Shown here: piece after piece, positions 25,622 through 35,531 of the stretch | How positions within the stretch are numbered: the stretch's first letter is position 1 | Layout: each line of letters starts with the position of its first letter | NCBI RefSeq assembly: GCF_008831285.2 | Contig: NC_045139.1 | Coordinates: 32,213,706 to 32,277,705, forward strand | Reading direction: 5' to 3' | Source: Nymphaea colorata | Taxonomy: Eukaryota > Streptophyta > Magnoliopsida > Nymphaeales > Nymphaeaceae | DNA: 64,000 nucleotides | Program-made: the position numbers and the translations under genes | The notes under the pieces: generated by a model | Told to the model about the DNA's origin: nothing | Seen by the model: the letters and a program-made list of their open reading frames with translations, nothing else | Database searches by the model: none

Positions 25622-26141
25622 TCATGGTTTGGAGTTGGTATAGATATAATCCTCAGAATCAAACAAGTTATCATCAGCAACACCTTCACTGCCTTGGTCA
25701 CATCCTTTTTCTTTGCCCTTCGAATCCTTACACTCCACTGCCTAAAGCACCAGAACATGAATCAAGACAAGAACCCAAGACAGATGACGATCTAACCGTG
25801 AAAGAGGTTAAAAGTTCCAACTTGATTCACAGGATTAATTAGGACTAACATGAACAAAGTTCAAAAACACAACATGTTGGAATAACTTGCCTCATGTTGA
25901 TGATGATGATCATGAGCTTCCGAACTCTTTTGGTGCACAGATAAGTTGGTGGTATCTGAGTTTCCAAAGATAAGAACCACAAAAATAAGAATAACTCAGC
26001 ACATTCCAATCAAGAAAAGGAATGAAAGTGAAGCAAAGAAACAAACTTACTCATTAAGAGCAATCTTGAAGCCAAACACCCATTTACAAAGAGTAACAGA
26101 AGGATCAGAAGACAGAACAACTGGTTGGGAGCCCTCATCAT
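25622..26141 (-). CDS. Phytosulfokine-type peptide precursor with YIYTN core
   Basis: Secreted precursor of a sulfated growth peptide; in known PSKs the tyrosines are sulfated by TPST, the pentapeptide is released by subtilases and it signals through PSKR receptors. Three exons: 26141-26051, 25955-25891 and 25741-25622, encoding 91 residues. Phase holds at both junctions. A clear signal peptide (MMRAPNQLF then CLLILLLLFVNGCLAS) is followed by a variable His-rich stretch, two cysteines (EC, GC), an acidic segment and DSEDYIYTNSKP at the C terminus. The acidic residue before the first Tyr matches the sulfation site. The fifth core residue is Asn, not the usual Gln. Intron 1 is 95 bp with a gtaagt donor; intron 2 (149 bp) starts with GC in an ideal AG/GCAAGT context. 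The Arg-Arg-Leu block seen in many PSK precursors is missing. A second in-frame ATG lies at codon 2. Confidence 0.86.
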
Positions 26142-26186
26142 TACCACTTCCAATGTTTATGGTCTGCTCTCATACACCTCAGTTCT

Positions 26187-26195
26187 GTATATATA
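26187..26195 (-). promoter_or_regulatory. TATA box of the phytosulfokine-type gene
   Basis: Minus-strand CTATATATAC lies about 46 bases before the first ATG of the peptide gene, which would give a transcript start near 26158 and a very short leader. A second TATA-like word (catatatact, about 26219-26228) could serve a longer leader. Confidence 0.55.
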
Positions 26196-27099
26196 GGGAG
26201 AGAGTCAATGAGGCTTTCCAGTATATATGGCCTCTTTACTGGTACATAAGCAGATGAAGTGACAAAACAAAAGCTACCACCCTCGAGGGAAGAAAATACA
26301 GAGTGGCTTTTTTCTTAGTCACGTGTGGAAGACTCGGCCTCTACCTTCCCTCCTAGGTTGTGTCACAGGAGAGTCAAACTGATTCTCTAATTTCTTGCTG
26401 TTTGTGCCCTCTTTCTTGTTTTCTTCTTGTCATTTCTATCTGCAGAAGCCATGCTGCACTTTAACCTGTGTGCTGCATAATATGCTTGCCTTTTTAATTG
26501 ACCCCTACCCACTTCCTCCTGCCTTTTCGCATTTGCTTCCAGAATATTTTTCTCCAAATTGCAGATGCACTACACCTCTTTCTAGATGCGGAATCTTGAG
26601 TTCCTTATCATGCTAAAAGCAAGTTCTTCTGTCCATATATATACAAAAGGAAGTGGGTTTGGTACGATCAAGTAACCTTTTTTTTTTTTTTTTGTTTCAA
26701 TGGAGTTTGTGTTTGTTTAAGGTGTGCCGGACAAGCAATATGTAGGGTCATGCTCATTAAAAATACTTGGCCAACTTAAATTGGGCTTGTCTTAGCTACC
26801 TAGGATCATAGATTTTTCAAGCTTAGCTCATGAATTTTTCAATCGGTGAAGCATCACAAGCTTAAATTGGCCTTGCGACGAGATCAAATATATAAGCACA
26901 AACTGATCTTTGGATTTCACAAAAATTAAGTTTAGCTCAACATGTATATGAGTTCGAGCAAGTTGGGAGTAAAATAAAATAGAAAACAAATTGATTTAGT
27001 AAATAAAAAGAGGACAACATGTATTAACAACTTCTAATGTTGTGCTTAACATTATGTATTCATACACGTATTCAAGTTGAGTTACCAATGAATTTTGGT

Positions 27100-27346
27100 G
27101 GCGTTAGGAACACACAGCTAAAAAAATTGGTTTTTGTGAAAAAATTTGGTTTTTTTTTAGTCAGTTTTGAAAAACTGGTCTACGTGTTTGGGTAATAGGA
27201 TCAGAACACATTTTTTTGTGAATAAAACTGAGTTTGGCAAAACTCTTTTTTGGTGTTACCCAAACGCATTGAAATGGCGTTTTGGAAGAGAAAAATCTTT
27301 TTTTTTTAAACTCCAAAAATTGGTTTTGGGGTGTCATCCAAATGCC
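27100..27346. mobile_element. MITE-like element with GGCRTTTGG-type ends, copy 1
   Basis: The left end (ggcgttaggaacacac) and the reverse complement of the right end (ggcatttggatgacacc) are similar, giving short imperfect inverted termini around an AT-rich core of repeated 'aaaactggtt' and 'ccaaaaattggttttgg' words. A relative in reverse orientation lies at 56246-56410. No target duplication was found. Confidence 0.45.
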
Positions 27347-27580
27347 CGAAATTCAAGTAATTCGAGTATGAATTTGAAAGTTTCCAAAGGTTTCTACCAT
27401 ATTTTCTTGTTGGTTGCTGATCAGCCATGGCATTGACCTGTCTGCTGCCAAATTGTACTGCAATATTCACGGGTTCAAGTGGGAAAATATTCTGTTGGCA
27501 TTCATGGTTTCCCCTCTCCTGCCATTTGAATCGTTTTGCTTGCTTTCTCAACAGCTAATAACTCCAAGAAAGTGTTGAGG

Positions 27581-27739
27581 CGAGGTGCCCCAAGGCGCAT
27601 AGCATAGCTGTGGTCGAACCAGGGGAAAGTCCGGTCATCAGTTCGACTCCTGTGGGTGCAATTCCTCTAGACTGCAAGCAGTGTGTACATGATGCTTAGT
27701 TGATGTGCGTCGGGCTTCAGCCTCTTGGGGATATCGCCA
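27581..27739 (+). mobile_element. tRNA-derived SINE with 15-bp target duplication
   Basis: A 159-bp element flanked by an exact direct repeat (aagaaagtgttgagg at 27566-27580 and 27740-27754). It contains a box A-like tagcatagctgtgg near 27600 and a box B that fits the consensus (agttcgactcc, near 27639), the internal pol III promoter of tRNA-derived SINEs. The body after box B is unrelated to tRNA. There is no long A tail. A related head lies on the minus strand near 53540-53595. Confidence 0.8.
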
Positions 27740-28393
27740 AAGAAAGTGTTGAGGTGAAACAGATATGAAGGAAAAATTTGAAACCTTGCCACTTCTATCA
27801 TGTTTGCAATCTTCACTTAGGCTCGAAGTATCACCAACCTATCCTGTAATGGTGGTGAAGGTTTTTTCACTGTCATGGATGTAAGTGGATAGCATATATT
27901 CGGATGTCGATCTGATATTAAAGTTGTTTCGATTGATCTGAAAAAGACATTTACTTCCTATTAATAATCAGATTCAGTTGTCAGTCTGTTGTTTCTTAAT
28001 TGAATTGGAAGCTGAGTCTGAAATCTAACTGATATATCAAATAGGACCGATCCGAACTGGAAGAAGTGGTTAAGTTGAATTGGATGAAGTTGGATGGCAT
28101 CAAATCTGGGTCCCTGAAGTTTGTTTTCTATCTCAAAAGAAAAGCACTCGCACACTATGTTCTTCCATAACTACTTAGTTTGCTGGTGGAGCAACAAGTG
28201 CAATTTTAAATAAAAAGAAACCTTTATAGTGCTTCTGCCTTGTAGAGAAAAAAGATGCACTTCTCGGTAGTTTATTTGGCTGAGAAACTTTATATCTCCT
28301 TGAGTTAGGTAAGGATAGAGATAAACTCAACTTCTTTTAAAATGTTGCCTTCTCGGAAACACACTACGATTTTGTAGTTGGACACAGTCAAGG

Positions 28394-28397
<4 letters not shown>

Positions 28398-28480
<83 letters not shown>

Positions 28481-28482
28481 AA

Positions 28483-28520
<38 letters not shown>

Positions 28521-28540
28521 TTATCTCTCTCTATATATAC
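28398..28540. repeat. AT/GA microsatellite with a perfect 60-bp palindrome
   Basis: An AT array (28398-28456) runs into a GA array and then into a palindrome at 28472-28531. The left half (gagagagataagtgta plus TA units) is mirrored exactly by the right half (TA units plus tacacttatctctctc). Such DNA can extrude as a cruciform. Confidence 0.93.
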
Positions 28541-28800
28541 CGGACCATTCAAACCCAAGCCCGAGCTCGGTCTGCGCCCGGTCCGATTAAATTTTACAAA
28601 AATATATTTTTTAAATATAAAATGATATATTAATTGTAATAAAATATTATATGTATATATATATTAATAAAATAAATATAAAAAAACATTATTAGGCCCA
28701 ACTGGGCCAGCCCGATAAGGAATCGGGCCGAACTAGAGCCCCTTTTGGCCTAGGCTGGCTGGGTACCAGGTACCCAACGGTGGCCCGGCCCGGTGCTCCG
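28541..28800. repeat. GC-rich 'gggcc' dispersed repeat, copy 1
   Basis: Two GC-rich blocks made of words such as 'cgagctcggtc', 'gggccagcccgat' and 'gtggcccggcccggtg' bracket an AT-rich stretch with TA repeats. The same design recurs at 47590-48060, partly at 32580-32900 and 33420-33610, and near 55150-55280. No coding capacity or LTRs are visible; the element class is unknown. Confidence 0.55.
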
Positions 28801-29026
28801 CATTAGAGATAAGTAGATGGTTAAGGAACCATCTTAGTTTTTGATCTTTTTGAAATTGGCATTGAGAGAAAAACAAGAAGAAAAGATGATGAAGTATTTT
28901 TCGTTATTTAATACTACTTCGCACATTTTTTTTTCCCAAACTTTATCTCTCCATCAACGATCTGAAAATGATCAAGGGCTAAGATAGTTTTTTTATCGAT
29001 CTAACATCTAAAGTATTTATCATGTA

Positions 29027-29063
<37 letters not shown>

Positions 29064-30563
29064 GTAACTAAAGCTAGGAAACAAGCCAAATGCACTTAAT
29101 GGGGCATGTTCATAATCAATTGATTCATTTAGGCATTTTTGACTCATTGGATGATTTAAAATTGTGCAAATAACGCACAACTAAGGTTAAACATTTCAAA
29201 TCCTTTATTGTAAATATGGATCTCGCATATGTCAAGTCTATTGCAGATGGATCGGGTCCAATGGGAGGCCCCCACCAAAATCAAATCCAGTACATTGGAC
29301 ATTAATAAAACCGTCAAACCAAATCCTGACCACTTATGACTACAAACCAAATCAAATCCAGTACACTGGATCTTTTTGCATGAAAATTTTCAGGTTAATG
29401 GATTGGATCAAACCCGAGTCACGGGTTGCTCCATTCCTCGGCACTTCCTCGTCTCACAGAATTTACATGAGACGCTGGGATTTAAGATCCAAAACTAAAA
29501 ACTACGATGTAGCGTGATTTGGCTTGTTTGCCAGTTTTATATTGAAAAGTAACTCAACCAATTAACTTAACATAAACTAAAAATAAAAAATAAATAAAAA
29601 ATAAGAAGATTAGAAGAATGTTACTGTAGGTTTGTCTTGGCTTTTTATGAGAAGCTTATTGTTGATATAGTTGTTTATGTTAAAAGAATAATGCTTGAAA
29701 AGGAGTTTGATAAGAGGAATATTGTTTTTTTAAAATGCATTTCTCTACATTATTATTCGAATTTTTATATATAGACATTGAAGTTTTTTGCATTAGTGGC
29801 CCTCCAGCTAAATTTTTAACTGGTGCATAAAAGATTTTTGCACCAATAAAGATTTAAAAAATTAAATAAGTCAATATAAATCAATTCCTAACTCTGCCAC
29901 TTTTTAGTTCTATCATGGTGTAACTGTGACTCACTTACTTCCTTTTCTTCGAGTCGATTAAGTGGTTTAAGGTTTAAGGTTTTTTTTTTTTATTGTTTTA
30001 AAGAGCTTAGGGTGAAGGTTTTAGAAAATAAGTAATTTTGCTTTTTCACTTAATTTATATTACTTCAAAATAAATGAGTTATGCTGATCTAGACCTCTCG
30101 CCCTGGAGTATTTGCAGCGAAAAATGCCCACATGGACCAGTTTGAGTAGATTAGCATTAGGCCTCTTTCATGTTTTGGTAAGTTTCAACAATTTTTTTTT
30201 TTTTTGTAAAATGAATTAAATCTCATGGTTCAAGTTTGCTTTTAGTAATGTTTCGATTATGCTTCAACTTGCATATCCATGTTTCTTTTTTGTAACACAA
30301 TAAATTGATGTCATTAAATTTCCTCATAATCAACATTTTATCTTTTAAAATATCTTTAAAAGATAAATGTCAATAGTTTATAGAATATCTTATTTTCCCC
30401 ACTGGATCCTCATAACTGATAAAGACCAAGGCAACATTACATTTCTTATAATCACGTAAAAATAAAAACGTATATTTTAATTTTTATCATATATATATAT
30501 ATATATATATACACAAAAGGCTTTTAACTATTTCAATATTTGAGACTTATTTATTTAGTACTC

Positions 30564-30655
30564 CTTCTTAATGTCAAACGATTCATTCCATTTAAATCAG
30601 TCACTAGGAGCTTCTTAATGTCAAACGATTCATTCCATTTAAATCAGTCACTAGG
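30564..30655. repeat. 47-bp tandem duplication
   Basis: The segment starting 'cttcttaatgtcaaacgat' and ending 'cagtcactagg' occurs at 30564-30610 and again from 30611, almost identical over 45 bases. The second copy runs straight into the hAT-like element, so the duplication may have arisen with that insertion. Confidence 0.9.
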
Positions 30656-30806
30656 GGCGAAGGGAGGGGGGCGCCTAGGCCATGGCCTCACTCCGACCAA
30701 TGAAAAAAATAAAATTTTTTAATTATATTATGTATTTTTTGAATTTGAATTCAGTTGGTCTTACCCAAATTCGGCCGCCCCTAAAAAAAAATCCTAACTC
30801 CGCCCT
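30653..30806. mobile_element. hAT-like MITE relative (ends degenerate)
   Basis: It begins 'taggggcgaaggga' and ends 'taactccgcccttta', imperfect inverted ends of the CAGGGGCGG type. The interior matches 53615-53811 in order: a GC-rich head, 'ccaatgaaaaaaataaa', an AT-rich core, 'cttacccaaattcggccgcccctaaaaaaa'. No clear 8-bp duplication was found. Confidence 0.6.
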
Positions 30807-32254
30807 TTACTGCCACCACAAACAACAATATTATGCCAAAATAATAAGAAAAATAATATTTTAATATCATTCTATCTACATATCAGCGGATACGAATCCA
30901 AAGCCGAGACACCAAGTGTATCGACTTTATACGAGACGAGACAAGAGGGGACGATACTAAAAACTTGGAGGAAGAGAGAGTTGGAGAGGCTGGTCCGATT
31001 CCAACGACCCATTGGGGAGGGAGGTACGGTCCTCGTAAAGCCTTCAAAAAAAAGGCGTTCTACAAAGTTTCCTTTGCCTCGAGGTCAAAAAGGGAAATTG
31101 AAAAAAGGGGGGACGCAAAAGTCGAGGGGAGGGGACACAAACAAAAAAGTTGGCACCGAAAAGAGGGTCTGTACGGTCCTTTCACGCAAATATAGACAGT
31201 GGTTGGGAAATTTTTTTTCCTTTTTTTCGTTCCCGTTTTTTGGAACGAGGCCGTTCAGTTCGTATATATTTATCTATTTAGCGTAGGACGGACAATTCAA
31301 AATGCGGGCTTAGTTTTCTTAATTTTTCAGTAATATAGACAAATGACGATCTAACTAATAAATATCTAGTCGAGCTCGACTCGTCAAAGCTCAGCTCGTG
31401 AATGAATTCGAGCTAAGTCATTTGCTTAACGAGTCGAACTCGAGATAATGAGTCTAAATTAATACTAAATAACAAAAATATCTTTAACAACCCAGATCCA
31501 AGATACTATAGTAGATCCAAATTGTGTTCAGATTTAAGAAAGTCTGCCTAACTATATCAATATATGAGTCAGAAACTCTGACATGTTGGTGAATATGATA
31601 GAAAGTAACCAAAAACCATATTCAATCTCTTAGAAACTGACAAAAAAAGAAAAAGGTAAAAGCAATTTGCAAGTAAAAATTAACCAGAAACGTACTTTCA
31701 TCCAGATCGAAAGTAAATGCACTTCTAAAGAATGGTATGGATCCAATGGGCTCCAAACGATATTGAAACTGCCAAATCAGTTTCTGATCCAAAGTGCATC
31801 TGGATTTTAATTTCATTACAAATCTCAAACTTAAAAAAGTTCCCCTCATGCTAAAAAAAAATGATTTTGAACCTTCTCTTTGCCTTTTCACTCTACAACA
31901 TTACAATGTTCATGCATGCATGCACGCCCATATATAGTGGCAAAGCCAGAAAAATTGGTTGAAAGAACGCTTGTTCAAAAATACTCATATCTGGTGAGTC
32001 ACTTGTTTGTATCTGCAGATAAAAGTTTTAATATGTCTATTTAAAAATAAAATAAAAAATTAAGAGACTTGAGCACCATGTGGTTCCACTCCACTGCTAA
32101 AGCTTGTTTGTTTTCTCATGTTGGTTTTCATTCAAAAGAGAGGTTTTTACTCCACCTTATAAGGTTTAGTTAGAAAACATTGTCGTTTATAATCACACAA
32201 CAAAATGTGGATGTCTACGTATTTACATGTACATATGCGTGGTTTATGCAACCT

Positions 32255-32395
32255 ATAGCGGAACCAGGGTGCAGTTCAAAAAATTTTTGTTTATCCTATA
32301 TGAAAATTTTAAAAAATTATAGTTTGGCTTGTATTAAATTCTGAAGCTATAATTCGACCCTCCTCATTCATTGAAAAATTTATGGCTGTAACCAT
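32255..32395. mobile_element. Degraded copy of the 'ggctctgcccct' MITE family
   Basis: It shares word order with 55928-56119: a GC-rich 'ggaaccagggtgcag' start, 'atgaaaattttaaaaaatt', 'tttggcttgtattaaat', 'aattcgaccctcctc', 'gaaaaatttatggctg'. Its ends are eroded. Confidence 0.45.
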
Positions 32396-32579
32396 GAGTT
32401 ACATTGTTATAATTAACTTATGAGATGAAGACTTAAACATAGTGGTGGTGCCTTTTTTTTCTCTTTATATTTTAAGTGTGTATAGCATGTAGATCCTTAC
32501 TTCTATAGCTCTAGCATTCGAAGATTCTTTAGCTGTCAATGTGTAAAGTAAAAAAGGGAGCAGTCCTATATATATAAGT

Positions 32580-33322
32580 AGGGTTGGGTTCGGACCAGCT
32601 TGAGAAGCCTGGGCCTGCAGCCCAGCCGCAACCCAACCCAACCCAACCATTAAGGCTGAAGCACAGGCTCAGCCAGACTTTATATAACAAAAAGAAAAAA
32701 TATATAAACATATGCATTGTCTGTCCTGATCTGGTTCTAGTAATATATATATATATATATATATATATGTGGAAAGAAAGAGAGAATACTTTGAGTTTTG
32801 GTAAATCTGGGTGTCGGGCCGAGCTGCTGCAAGGCCGAAAAGAACCTGGCCCGGCCCGGCCAATCGTGCCCGGGCCCTCCGTCCCCGGCTCCCCCTCCTC
32901 CTCCATCTCCTTCTCCTTCTCCCCCTTCGTATCCCGCTCCTGCTCTCCCTCCTCCTCAGTCTCCCTCCTCCTTCATCTCCGGCTCCCTCTCCCCCTCCTC
33001 CTCTCTCCATCGCTCCTCCTCCCCACCCTAATCTCAGATAGCCCCACCCTGCCCCGCTCTACCACAGAAACCTTGGGCTGCATCCTTGCCCACAACGATC
33101 TTGTCGCCAGATCACTGCCAACATGCTCGACGCCAGGTCGGCAGGTTGAGCGCCAGGTCAAGACCATCGGGGAAGGGGAAAAGGAGTCTGCGAGGGACAA
33201 AAGGCATCGTGGTGGCAGGAGGAGGAGGAGCACGGCCGCCGGGAAGGGGGAAAGAGGGTCGGCCGTCGGCGAGGGGGAAAAGGGGTCGGCCGTCGGCAAG
33301 GGGGAAAGGCGGTCGGCCATTT
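32580..33322. repeat. GC-rich repeat block with a 27-bp minisatellite
   Basis: Contains 'gggttgggttcgg' and 'cccaacccaaccc' runs, an AT array (about 32743-32768), 'cccggcccggcc' words and a CT-rich tract (32880-33030). Three 27-bp units at 33244-33270, 33271-33297 and 33298-33322 share 'gggtcggccgtcggc'. A long open frame crosses it on the plus strand, but its product is low-complexity Ser/Pro then Gly/Arg/Lys repeat and is not credible as a gene. Confidence 0.7.
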
Positions 33323-35531
33323 GCCCTGAGCATTTTCAGTCAGTTGGTGCTCCTGGATTGGATATGTAGGCACTTTTATTATAAGTAGGATCCTTATCTA
33401 AAGTTATGAATGTATTCTTAACATGGTGCCGGGGGAATTTGAACTTGGATATCGGCCCTCCGAGCATTGATATGGGTCTTGCCATCACTCGGCCCCACAA
33501 TATATATATATTAAAAATATTTTTAATATATATATATATATATATATTAATTATAAACATATGTTTTTATATTAAATGTATGTATTTTTAAATATTTATT
33601 TATTAAAACGCCAGCCCGATGCCCTATGTAATTGTCAATATGTTTGTGGATATAGATATTGGACCAGATTCACAAAAAAAGGGATCGAGTGTGTTGTTTG
33701 CTTATATATACTTCTTGAAAAGAGACTACCAATCATAACTTTGTTAATAAAATAAACTTCTATGAAAATTGTCCAATAAAAGCTTGAAATAAGTATCCAT
33801 TAACTTGGAAAACAAAAAAACATTAAATAAAATGGTAATAATGTGATTCAAATCGAATCTGATATTTGGTGATCGTTTCAATAGCACCCTGCATCAGCTT
33901 TTGCTAATTTTTGAAAAATATTTAATTTAATAATTACATATCCTTTTTTCTTTAAATATTTCTGGCCGATTCATAACAGGAACCAGCTTTTAAAATATTG
34001 ACTCGCACATTGGCAAGCGGGAAAGTTGTAGTGGAGAAGCTGTTATGGATCTTGATTCTGGACATGGCTATGGATTCATGGCCATAATAATTTGAGTGCA
34101 ACTCAAGATCATTTCAACTACTTGTACTGACTAGCAACTCATTTCCCGTGGCGTGGTCTTTTAGTTGAAGCAATATGCCATAATAGAATTATAAATCAGA
34201 ATAATTATTCATTTGTTCTTTTATTTCAAAAGGTACTCAAGAGTTCTATTGATTTTATTTTAATCTTGGTTGGAGTTTAAAGAGAAACCTTTTCTGCTGC
34301 AATATAATCGATGTTGTTAAATGATTAAAAATTAAAAATTTATGAACTGTTGATATATCACTTTTTTTTTTAAGTTTCAGTCATCCAGCATTATCCGGCG
34401 CATCACAGTATGGAACGCCCAATCGAATTGGTGGTAGTTTGAGAAACAAGCTTATCTTTTACTTTTGTATAATGTCAAACTAATTTAAGAAATCAAAAAA
34501 TGTGAAAATCTTGCAAAATTGGTGAAGATGATCCTCAAATATATATTTCAATCTCTCACTGAAAGCCGGACTCTTCGGTCTACATGCAGAAGGTTAGAAA
34601 AGAGAAAGGGGAAAGAATGATTAGTGGTATCAATTAGTCCGCCATTATTTCTCGAAATGATTTCTGAGAAAGAGAGAGACATTACAGAATCTAAGCCAAT
34701 CTTTTTTCAGCAATGACGACCAATCTGACCTCATGTTACAGAAATGGAGAGCATATGGTCCCTCAGGTAATTCCCACTGCATTAGACTGCAGAAGGAGAC
34801 TCAGAGAGCACACTCACGCTCTGCACATCTTCATGCAGCAGAGTGGGTCCTGCTTCAAAGGTCTTGACGATTTTTTTTTCTCTGTTCACCAGGACCGCCA
34901 TTAATCAACGCCAAACTCACGAAACTAAATGGAAAGCATCCACAGATTAGATTTTGTTTACAGCAGCAGCCGTTCCCATTAAAGAAGTGTTAAAAACAAC
35001 ATGAGAATTTAATACCGATGACGACAGGAACCATAACTCACTCTGTCCCAGAACACAAAGAGTCGTTCGGTTCCCAAAACACCCAGAAAGCTTTGACTCA
35101 CGCCGCTGCTTGCTCGGTTGCTCCAGCAGCTGCTTGCTCCAGAACTCCCCACCATTGCTAGAGAGAGAAAGGGGAGGGTTTCTGGAGCAGAGGAAGACGA
35201 CCCACCTCTTTTCTACTTCCTTTCTCCTTGAACTGAGTCGGCCGCTGCTCCAGAGCTCCGGTTCTGGGGAGACAATGGGTGGCGCCGCCGCCTAGACAAA
35301 GAACAAGAAGGATTCCCAAGGAAGAAGTTTCACCTCCATTCTCTCCTCTAGCTGTTTCAGTGCAGCGGAGAGATAGAAAGAGACATAAGGAGAGAGAGAG
35401 AGAGAGCCGCCTACCTCTTCGACAAGCCTTTCTATTTTCTCAGCTTGGCTCTCAGTAGCAGGCCAGCTTCTGCTGCTGCAGAGCATCATTCCTAAAGAGA
35501 AAGGTGTCTGTGTGAGCTAAAGTAGGAGAGA

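Larger units (their letters stand above)
26229..35531. other. Nine-kilobase repeat-rich intergenic region
   Basis: No protein gene was recognised. The region holds a MITE-like element (27100-27346), a SINE (27581-27739), AT/GA arrays with a palindrome (28398-28540), 'gggcc' repeat patches (28541-28800, 32580-32900, 33420-33610), a 47-bp tandem duplication (30564-30655), a hAT-like element (about 30653-30806), a short copy of the 55-56 kb element family (32255-32395) and a 27-bp minisatellite (33244-33322). The final 400 bases are probably promoter and leader of the DUF630/632 gene; they include a tiny upstream frame (35275-35295). Confidence 0.6.

Noticed and set aside
26395-26616. 73-codon plus-strand frame upstream of the phytosulfokine-type gene
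   Set aside because: Cys/Pro/Leu-rich product of CT-rich DNA in the promoter region of the minus-strand gene; no family match.
31622-31891. 89-codon minus-strand frame
   Set aside because: Phe-rich product of A-rich DNA, no conserved motif.
32584-33369. 261-codon plus-strand frame
   Set aside because: Its product is low-complexity Ser/Pro and Gly/Arg repeats from CT-rich and minisatellite DNA, with frames open on several strands at once.
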